A stretch of 64,000 bases of DNA from a virus, in the IMG/VR virus record IMGVR_UViG_3300020477_000013, positions 124,001-188,000 of that record; one strand, 5' to 3'. The notes beneath the pieces are model-generated. The model was not told the origin of the DNA. It ran no database searches and was given only the letters and a program-made list of their open reading frames with translations. The position numbers were made by a program, and so were the translations under genes. Within the stretch, counting starts at the first letter, position 1; the number at the start of each line of letters is the position of its first letter. This document shows positions 58,203 to 64,000 of this stretch, piece by piece.

Positions 58203-59703
58203 TATTTTAGACGCTGGCGCCGAAGAGTTTATAACTGAGCTTGCGGGTGTTTTTCATACGAGTCTTAAGGTTTTGCTAGGTGCCCGCAGGGATAGACAAC
58301 TACAATATGACAGCGGGCACCTACCTGATTTTCTGCAAGAGACAGAAGGTATTAGAAATTCAACATGGGAAGTTTCACCCGTACCTGAAGATATTCATGA
58401 TAGAAGGGTAGAGATCACAGGCCCACCTGATAGAAAAATGGTGATTAATGCACTCAATTCTGGTGCGAATGTCTTCATGGCTGATTTTGAGGATAGCATG
58501 TCGCCCACATGGGAGAATGTGCTAAGTGGTCAGCAAAATTTATATGACGCAGTTCGAGGCACTATAACTTATGAGCACCCCACAAAGGGGACATACAGAT
58601 TGTGCTCCAATCCCGCAGTTTTATTTGTCAGGCCTAGGGGGTTACACCTACCGGAGTCTCATTTTAAAGTAGGGGGAGAGGATGTACCAGCGTGCTTGTT
58701 CGACTTTGGTATTTTTATGTATAATAATGCCAGGTACCTTGTTGATAGTGGGCGCGCTCCGTATTTTTACCTGCCAAAGCTAGAGCATTATTTGGAGGCA
58801 AGGTGGTGGAACAGCGTATTCACCTGGACCCAGGAGAAATTAGGCATTGAGCCCGGTACGATCAAGGCAACAGTTTTGCTAGAGACCCTTCCTGCTGCAT
58901 TTCAAATGAATGAAATTCTTTATGAGCTTAAGGAGCACTCAGCAGGCTTGAATTGTGGTAGGTGGGACTACATCTTTAGCTATATTAAGACGCTGGGGGG
59001 TGATCCTTCATATGTGCTACCTGATAGGTCACAGGTTACGATGGAATCCTCTTTTATGACTGCGTATTCAAATTTGGTCGTTCACACATGTCATAAAAGA
59101 GGAATTCATGCCATGGGAGGAATGGCGGCTCAGATCCCCATTAGGGATGATGCTGCAGCAAATGCCTCAGCAATGGAAAAAGTTTACCAGGATAAGCGCA
59201 GAGAAGTCGCCGCCGGACATGACGGCACATGGGTAGCTCATCCTGGCCTTATATCCATAGCAAAAGATGTATTTAATGAATTCATGCCTGGTAAAAACCA
59301 AATATCTTTAAAGACAGAGTGCTCATGTTCACAGAGCGATTTGCTGCAACCGTCGCAGGGAACTATCACCCGACAGGGCCTACAGCAAAATGTTGATGTA
59401 GGTATTCGATATATTTCTGCATGGCTTAACGGGAATGGGTGCGTGCCTCTTTATAATTTAATGGAAGATGCAGCTACTGCAGAGATATCTCGCACGCAGA
59501 TTTGGCAATGGATAAAGCATGGTGCAACCCTGGACGACGGCACACCGGTTAGCCACGGTTTGCTGGAGGCAATTACAGGAAAAATTGTATGGGATAATCC
59601 ATCATTGAAAGATGGCGCAAATTTATTTTTAGACATGTGTTTAAATGAAACCGTGGTAGAGTTTTTAACCATACCTGCATATAAAAGGATTATGAATGGG
59701 TAA
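58192..59703 (+). CDS. aceB: Malate synthase A
   Basis: 503 residues from a GTG start. It condenses glyoxylate with acetyl-CoA to malate. The family signature [16 protein letters not shown] is at about 248-263, with catalytic and metal residues in FVRPRG (145-150), [14 protein letters not shown] (229-242), GRWDY (256-260) and [13 protein letters not shown] (about 420-432). It is close to the E. coli AceB length and shows no gaps, so it is probably active. It overlaps isocitrate lyase by eight bases, forming an aceB-aceA unit. Confidence 0.96.
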   Translation: MENNILDAGAEEFITELAGVFHTSLKVLLGARRDRQLQYDSGHLPDFLQETEGIRNSTWEVSPVPEDIHDRRVEITGPPDRKMVINALNSGANVFMADFEDSMSPTWENVLSGQQNLYDAVRGTITYEHPTKGTYRLCSNPAVLFVRPRGLHLPESHFKVGGEDVPACLFDFGIFMYNNARYLVDSGRAPYFYLPKLEHYLEARWWNSVFTWTQEKLGIEPGTIKATVLLETLPAAFQMNEILYELKEHSAGLNCGRWDYIFSYIKTLGGDPSYVLPDRSQVTMESSFMTAYSNLVVHTCHKRGIHAMGGMAAQIPIRDDAAANASAMEKVYQDKRREVAAGHDGTWVAHPGLISIAKDVFNEFMPGKNQISLKTECSCSQSDLLQPSQGTITRQGLQQNVDVGIRYISAWLNGNGCVPLYNLMEDAATAEISRTQIWQWIKHGATLDDGTPVSHGLLEAITGKIVWDNPSLKDGANLFLDMCLNETVVEFLTIPAYKRIMNG

Positions 59704-60940
59704 TAATGATGATCGTTGGCATGGTATATCCAGGCCGTATTCTACAGAAGATGTTGTACGTTTGAGGGGATCACTTCCGGAACGTTATGTCCTTGCCGAA
59801 AGGACGTCAAAGAAACTATGGAGGCTGCTCAACGAAAAGGACTATACACATGCTATGGGTGCCGTTACAGGCAATCAAGCTATGCAGATGGTGAAGGGTG
59901 GCTTGCCGGCAATATACTGTTCGGGGTGGCAAGTTGCAGCTGATGCTAACGATTCACATGAAATGTATCCCGATCAAAGTCTTTATGCGGTCCACAGCGT
60001 TCCCATGCTAGTCCAAAAAATAAACAATGCTTTGAGGAGAGCAGACCAGGTTGAGTGGTCCGAGAATAGCTCATCTACGTCAAGGGACTGGTTTGTACCG
60101 ATCGTAGCAGATGCCGAAGCTGGGTTTGGGGGATCACTTAACGCGTTTGAATTAATGAAATCTATGATCAGGGCAGGTGCGGCGGGTGTACACTTTGAAG
60201 ATCAGTTAAGCTCTGCGAAAAAGTGCGGTCATCTCGGTGGTAAGGTCTTAGTGCCAGGCAGCGAATTTATCAAAAAACTAGTTGCGGCCCGCCTGGCTGC
60301 TGACGTGATGGGAACGGACACCATATTGATAGCAAGGACTGATGCCAATAGCGCAAAACTATTAACGTCAGACATAGATCCGGAAGATAAGCCATTCATT
60401 ACTTCAAGTGACAGGACGCCAGAGGGATTTTATCGAATCACCGGTGGTCTAGATCTAGCTATTTCTAGAGGGCTAAGATATGCACCCTACGCAGACCTAA
60501 TTTGGTGTGAGACTGGAAAGCCTGACTTAGAAGAAGCAAAGAGATTCGCAGATGCTATTCATGAGAAGTATCCTGGAAAACTGCTGGCGTACAATTGTTC
60601 ACCGAGCTTTAACTGGAAGAAAAATCTGGATGATGAAACAATAGCAAAGTTCCAACGTGAGCTAGGGAAGATGGGTTACAAGTTTCAATTCATTACCCTG
60701 GCTGGTTTTCATAATCTCAATTACCACATGTTTCAGTTAGCTCGAAATTATGAAGAAAAAGATATGACGGCATACTCTGAATTACAGGAGAGTGAATTTG
60801 AGGCAGAGGTTAATGGGTATACGGCAACTAAGCATCAGAGAGAAGTTGGGACCGGATACTTTGACGCGGTTGCTCAGGTGATATCAAGCGATTCATCTAC
60901 GCTAGCATTAAAAGAGTCAACAGAGGCGGAGCAGTTTTAG
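59696..60940 (+). CDS. aceA: Isocitrate lyase
   Basis: 414 residues. It splits isocitrate to succinate and glyoxylate. The active-site signature KKCGH is at 175-179 (Cys177), the metal-binding ADAEAGFGG at 138-146, and [23 protein letters not shown] and YNCSPSFNW are in order. The gene starts inside the end of malate synthase, so glyoxylate-forming and glyoxylate-using enzymes are coupled. All key residues visible are intact. This completes the glyoxylate bypass on a phage-like genome. Confidence 0.97.
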   Translation: MGNNDDRWHGISRPYSTEDVVRLRGSLPERYVLAERTSKKLWRLLNEKDYTHAMGAVTGNQAMQMVKGGLPAIYCSGWQVAADANDSHEMYPDQSLYAVHSVPMLVQKINNALRRADQVEWSENSSSTSRDWFVPIVADAEAGFGGSLNAFELMKSMIRAGAAGVHFEDQLSSAKKCGHLGGKVLVPGSEFIKKLVAARLAADVMGTDTILIARTDANSAKLLTSDIDPEDKPFITSSDRTPEGFYRITGGLDLAISRGLRYAPYADLIWCETGKPDLEEAKRFADAIHEKYPGKLLAYNCSPSFNWKKNLDDETIAKFQRELGKMGYKFQFITLAGFHNLNYHMFQLARNYEEKDMTAYSELQESEFEAEVNGYTATKHQREVGTGYFDAVAQVISSDSSTLALKESTEAEQF

Positions 60941-60942
60941 AA

Positions 60943-61740
60943 ATGTCATATGCTTCTTATATTCCCTTTGTTTCAATGTATTGTCACAATTTTAAAACAG
61001 CCAATATTTTAGAGGTTGGTACCGAATATGGAACATCTTTTATTTCTTTGTTGCATCGGCTGGTAAATAGCAATCGATCTTTTAATATGGTGGGTGTAGA
61101 TATTTGGATTAGGGATTCATTTAATGCTACGGTTCAATCAATCCCGCGCGATCAGGAAAAACAAAGAGTCACACTTTTAGAGGCTAACAGCCTAGATATC
61201 CTAGGTCATGTCTTACAGCCGGGCCGCCTAGGCGGCCCATCAGGGCGCTCAATATTAGAGATGCCTATATCCGTAGCACTGGTGGACGGCGATCATAATT
61301 ACTATACTGTTAGTAAAGAGTTAGAGCTAATCGGTAAGTATTCATCACCAGAAACGATTATCGTTTGTGATGACTATAGTACTCGATATGGTGATAAAGA
61401 CATGTTTTACTCTGAGGTGGCTGAGTATAAGCACGTCGACGAAGGTTCATTTACACCCCGTGTATCCCTTGAAAAAGAAGGTGTCCGACCTGCTGTTGAC
61501 GATTTTCTGGAAAACAATAATATGTGGGAAAAGCTAGATGATCCCCCTGATTTGACACACGATGGCTGCTTGTTGTATAGGAAAGATAATAGGATATTTA
61601 ACTCGCTATTCCAGGCGTATCCAGATCTACCTGTACAAATAAGAAATATCCAGGCTATTGATTCGGGTAACGGTGCAATCATCGACATGACGGGAGACAA
61701 AGCTGTTAGTATCATACAGCAATTAAATTCCGCACCATGA
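60943..61740 (+). CDS. Class I methyltransferase (Methyltransf_24-like)
   Basis: 265 residues. SAM site ANILEVGTEYGTSFISLL (about 20-37), then VALVDGDHNYYTVSKELELI and TIIVCDDYS. These are the motifs of small-molecule or glycan methyltransferases related to 18292. It starts two bases after isocitrate lyase. A perfect GC-rich palindrome (GGGCCGCCTAGGCGGCCC, about 61221-61238) lies inside its coding sequence. Confidence 0.75.
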   Translation: MSYASYIPFVSMYCHNFKTANILEVGTEYGTSFISLLHRLVNSNRSFNMVGVDIWIRDSFNATVQSIPRDQEKQRVTLLEANSLDILGHVLQPGRLGGPSGRSILEMPISVALVDGDHNYYTVSKELELIGKYSSPETIIVCDDYSTRYGDKDMFYSEVAEYKHVDEGSFTPRVSLEKEGVRPAVDDFLENNNMWEKLDDPPDLTHDGCLLYRKDNRIFNSLFQAYPDLPVQIRNIQAIDSGNGAIIDMTGDKAVSIIQQLNSAP

Positions 61741-61833
61741 GATGAATGAGCTCTTTTCACGATATATTTAAATTTGTAGCACGTTGCTGTGCTGTAGCTC
61801 TATTTGACAATAAGCAGTGGGGGGCAGGGTATT

Positions 61834-62304
61834 GTGTTGAGCGCGATAATCCAGATAATGATAGCAATTATAGTCGCTAATCTTTACGAATGGGTTATCC
61901 ACAAACATGTTTTACACGGCCTCGGAAAAAAGAAAAATTCTTCATGGAGTTCACACTGGTCAGTGCACCACAGAAACTGTCGTCAAAATGAAAATTTTGA
62001 CCAAGACTACCTAGATGTTTTTGGCGGCGGCTGGAGCGAAGGAGCAAAAGAGATAGTAGGCGTTTTGTTTTTGGCTATTATTCAAATTCCTACATTTTTT
62101 GTGTTTCCCTGGTACGCTGGAACATCTATCATGATGGCTGGGCTATATTTCTTCATACACCGAAAAGCCCATCTAGATATTGATTGGTGTAAAAAATGGG
62201 TACCGTGGCACTATGATCACCACATGGGAAAAGACCAGGACAAAAACTGGGGTGTTACCCTCCCGCTGTGGGACTATATCTTGGGCACTAGGGTAAAGTT
62301 ATAA
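61834..62304 (+). CDS. Di-iron fatty acid hydroxylase/desaturase-like membrane protein
   Basis: 156 residues from GTG at 61834 (GGGGGGCAGGG upstream); TTG at 61804 is an alternative. Histidine boxes HKHVLH, HWSVHH, HRKAH and HYDHH between membrane helices match the fatty acid hydroxylase superfamily (sterol/carotenoid-type, PF04116-like). It would hydroxylate a lipid or lipid-linked substrate in the host membrane, using iron and oxygen. It lies downstream of the metabolic cluster. Confidence 0.8.
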   Translation: MLSAIIQIMIAIIVANLYEWVIHKHVLHGLGKKKNSSWSSHWSVHHRNCRQNENFDQDYLDVFGGGWSEGAKEIVGVLFLAIIQIPTFFVFPWYAGTSIMMAGLYFFIHRKAHLDIDWCKKWVPWHYDHHMGKDQDKNWGVTLPLWDYILGTRVKL

Positions 62305-62354
62305 AATCTGTGATTACTTTTTTATAACGAGTTATTCTTTCGTTATAGTTTGGT

Positions 62355-62687
62355 ATGTACGGATTAATCATTTCACTGTTGTTGCTCGGCGCGCCAGACA
62401 TGCATGACCCCACCTGGGAAAGGGCTGATGTTCGATCATTCGAAAGATACGATGCAGGTAATACATGCATTTTTAATTTTTATTCTCCAAAAATATTGAA
62501 GAAATATGAGGTCTGGATTAAGCCCAAGTGGAGGAAGTATCGGCACTCCAGAAGTATAGAGAGACTGGTGATTATTCACCCCATATGTAATGATCGCAAC
62601 TGGTATGCACATGGTGGTATGTATGAGACTCATACCATGAACAAGTATTTGAGAAAGTTTGGAGCGAAGTTTAAAAAAGTTAATTAA
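62355..62687 (+). CDS. Small exported or anchored protein
   Basis: 110 residues. A short hydrophobic start (MYGLIISLLLLGAPDMHDPT) suggests a signal. The rest is basic (KILKKYEVWIKPKWRKYRHS) with Cys pairs. Function unknown. An 8-bp hairpin TATAACGA/TCGTTATA lies in its leader. Confidence 0.55.
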   Translation: MYGLIISLLLLGAPDMHDPTWERADVRSFERYDAGNTCIFNFYSPKILKKYEVWIKPKWRKYRHSRSIERLVIIHPICNDRNWYAHGGMYETHTMNKYLRKFGAKFKKVN

Positions 62688-62775
62688 TTTCTGTACACCT
62701 TCAGCGTTTCAGATAATATTATCACATAACCAATTGGCGACATCGCCACCAACTATCTTTTAAAGGAGATACTAC

Positions 62776-62976
62776 ATGAGCTATTTGAATTCTAAGAGCA
62801 CCAAGCGTTTCGATTTTACAATTAACCAGAACAAGACGTCCAAGAAGGCTGGATCCAACCAGCTGACGATTAGCACACGCCCCTATGGCGACCGCTACAG
62901 CGTGGGTACCAGCACCCTCCAGATGACTGTGAAGGAAGCGCAGACTCTCAAGAATTTCCTGAATGAGAACCTCTAG
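62776..62976 (+). CDS. Small hypothetical protein
   Basis: 66 residues (SYLNSKSTKRFDFTINQNKT ... MTVKEAQTLKNFLNENL), a strand-rich body and a helix at the end. AAGGAGAT is upstream. It is followed by a strong terminator. Unknown function. Confidence 0.62.
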   Translation: MSYLNSKSTKRFDFTINQNKTSKKAGSNQLTISTRPYGDRYSVGTSTLQMTVKEAQTLKNFLNENL

Positions 62977-63005
62977 GGTACTTGCTTAGGCATTTGCTTA
63001 ATATG

Positions 63006-63039
63006 AAAGGACACCCAGTTAACTGGGTGTCCTTTTTTT
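63006..63039 (+). terminator. Strong intrinsic terminator
   Basis: AAAGGACACCCAGTT (63006-63020) is followed by its exact complement AACTGGGTGTCCTTT (63021-63035) and a T-run to 63039. It ends the transcript of 62776 and probably of upstream genes. Confidence 0.93.
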
Positions 63040-63090
63040 ATTTGGTGAATAATAAAATATACATCTGTTGTCTAGAGGGTATCTTTAGTA

Positions 63091-63104
63091 TGTCCCTAGG
63101 GACA
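63091..63104 (+). promoter_or_regulatory. 14-bp palindrome in the leader of 63133
   Basis: TGTCCCTAGGGACA, a perfect palindrome, followed at 63109 by a short AC dinucleotide repeat and AAGGAGA. Possible operator or leader hairpin. Confidence 0.4.
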
Positions 63105-63132
63105 TTGGACACACACACACAAGGAGAAAAAA

Positions 63133-63336
63133 ATGGGTGATTCAAAAAAGAGTGGATACGAGCTTCGTACCGACTTACTAGGAATGGCAATCGGAATTGT
63201 TTCCGACAAGACTAATCGCCAGTTTGAGAACGAGCATCTTAAGCCGGAAGGACAGCGTAATGCTGTTGCTCCATATACGACTGAAGATATTATTGCAGAA
63301 GCTGAAAAGCTGTATGCGTTCGTCCAGAAGAAGTAA
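63133..63336 (+). CDS. Conserved marine-phage-type small protein
   Basis: 67 residues. YELRTDLLGMAIGIVSDKTN and TTEDIIAEAEKLYAFVQKK resemble a small protein found in T4-like marine phages (R-T-D-L-L-G ... T-x-E-x-I-x-E-A-E-K-L-Y-x-F-V). Unknown function. AAGGAGA is upstream. Confidence 0.65.
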   Translation: MGDSKKSGYELRTDLLGMAIGIVSDKTNRQFENEHLKPEGQRNAVAPYTTEDIIAEAEKLYAFVQKK

Positions 63337-63407
63337 TATTATATGCCGCAGGGGGGCACGGGCTAAAAGGTGTCTCATTTCTTAACACACAACAAAATTG
63401 GAAAAAA

Positions 63408-63845
63408 ATGAAAGTAGAAGTAGGGCAGAATGTCAGTGTACATTACATGGGTACGCTTGAAGATGGAACTGAATTTGACAATTCTCGTACAAAGGGTACA
63501 CCCCTAGATTTCACAGTGGGTTCAGGACAGTTGATTCCTGGGTTTGACAGTGCGGTCGTTGGAATGGGCGTAGGAGAAGTTAAGAGTATCAAGGTAGCTC
63601 CCGGTGAGGCTTACGGTGATTTTATACCAGAGGCGATCGTTAGCGTACCTAAGTCTCAGTTTCCCGAAGGGTTCCAATTTGAGGTAGGCGCCGTGGTACA
63701 TGGTAAAAACCCAGACGGATCTATAGCTGCGGCTACGATAGCATCTCAAGATGGATTTACTGTTACATTAGATTGCAATCATCCCCTTGCAGGAAAGAAC
63801 CTCAATTTCGAAATTGAAGTGGTAAGCATTAATGAAAACCAATAA
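63408..63845 (+). CDS. FKBP-type peptidyl-prolyl isomerase, SlyD-like
   Basis: 145 residues. VEVGQNVSVHYMGTLEDGTE then DNSRTKGTPLDFTVGSGQLI and PGFDSAVVGMGVGE are the FKBP core. The segment from AYGDFIPEAIVSVPKSQFPE to DCNHPLAGKNLNFEIEVV is the inserted IF domain of SlyD-type enzymes. It speeds proline isomerisation and chaperones folding. The His-rich metal-binding tail of SlyD is absent. It fits the other folding proteins of the window. Confidence 0.92.
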   Translation: MKVEVGQNVSVHYMGTLEDGTEFDNSRTKGTPLDFTVGSGQLIPGFDSAVVGMGVGEVKSIKVAPGEAYGDFIPEAIVSVPKSQFPEGFQFEVGAVVHGKNPDGSIAAATIASQDGFTVTLDCNHPLAGKNLNFEIEVVSINENQ

Positions 63846-64000
63846 GAGAAGCCGGCCGTCCCGTAAGGGGTACCGCAATAAGTCTGAGCTTGAAAGAATA
63901 GGCGAAATTGTAGCTTCAATTGCCGGCCTGGACAACGATGAGATAGTGAGCTTGTACGAAGAACATGAGTCAATTCGTGACCGGCGTATTAACAAGAATG
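63832..64000 (+). CDS. Partial basic protein at the window end
   Basis: The first 56 residues are visible (MKTNKRSRPSRKGYRNKSEL, then ERIGEIVASIAGLDNDEIVS). Basic start, then a helix. It overlaps the FKBP stop by 14 bases and continues past the window. Not recognised. Confidence 0.55.
   Translation, partial: MKTNKRSRPSRKGYRNKSELERIGEIVASIAGLDNDEIVSLYEEHESIRDRRINKN

Noticed and set aside
58192-60940. Interpretation of the window as a bacterial chromosome because of TCA-type enzymes and chaperones
   Set aside because: Gene size, tight overlaps, tRNAs scattered among tiny genes, the endolysin, the exonuclease, the marine-phage-type small proteins and the absence of ribosomal or cell-wall operons fit a large phage better.
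61746-61880. A 44-codon frame MSSFHDIFKFVARCC... between the methyltransferase and hydroxylase genes
   Set aside because: It has no ribosome-binding site and overlaps the hydroxylase start; kept out for lack of support.

Overview
The window looks like part of a large-genome tailed phage, not a cellular chromosome. There are no ribosomal-protein, cell-division or host-like metabolic operons. Instead, very short genes are packed head to tail, almost all on the + strand, with overlapping ATGA/GTGA junctions. Among them are a probable virion protein (13745), a FEN-type 5'-3' exonuclease, a phage-type sigma factor, a lysozyme/transglycosylase with a signal peptide, and six dispersed tRNA genes. 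The host cannot be named. A lipoprotein with seven MopE-type D-x-D-x-D-C-D-G repeats plus a VWA domain (10883), and a possible gliding-motility-like protein (37910), point towards a myxobacteria-like (deltaproteobacterial) host. The tRNAs decode AGA, AGG, UUA, AAA, AAC/AAU and probably AUA, which would help a moderately AT-rich phage in a more GC-rich host.

Layout. 0-10 kb: nuclease, 5'-3' exonuclease, GroEL, a sigma factor whose region 4 appears to sit in the next gene, a GapR-like protein, peptide deformylase and DnaK. 10-22 kb: secreted lipoprotein plus metallopeptidase, a structural protein, DnaJ, small basic proteins, a methyltransferase, a short TilS immediately upstream of a CAT-anticodon tRNA, and an IMPDH-like enzyme. 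22.5-37.8 kb: an array of more than 30 small genes that share an almost identical N-terminal module (consensus MKITKRQLRRIIKEE, usually followed by a hydrophobic-x-Glu site) joined to unrelated bodies. 38-48 kb: endolysin, PEP carboxykinase, cytidylyltransferase, cysteine synthase, a HExxH protein, small membrane proteins, tRNA-Leu and an M50 protease. 48-56 kb: small lipoproteins, a J-domain protein, an FkbM methyltransferase, tRNAs, a structured GC-rich non-coding stretch, a RadA-like ATPase and a hydrolase. 56-64 kb: GIY-YIG protein, glycosyltransferase, malate synthase, isocitrate lyase, methyltransferase, di-iron hydroxylase and an FKBP-type isomerase.

How the parts may work together. 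GroEL, DnaK, DnaJ, a second J-domain protein, FKBP and peptide deformylase form a protein-maturation set. Malate synthase and isocitrate lyase (overlapping genes) are the complete glyoxylate bypass. With PEP carboxykinase 17 kb away they would route acetyl-CoA carbon to oxaloacetate and PEP, while the cytidylyltransferases, glycosyltransferases and IMPDH-like enzyme could consume the products. The array proteins look like cargo carrying a common leader. By analogy with T4 internal proteins, the leader could be a capsid-targeting propeptide cut by a prohead protease. This is an inference; the protease is not in the window.

Regulation. A repeated promoter, TWGTGYAAA-N16-TATAAT, occurs at nine intergenic sites and once inside a gene, always with exactly 16 bases between the two elements. 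At three of them the transcript would begin with a hairpin that has a GGGGA or GGGGAAA loop. Upstream of 9207 a strong hairpin hides the ribosome-binding site in read-through mRNA but not in mRNA started at the local promoter.
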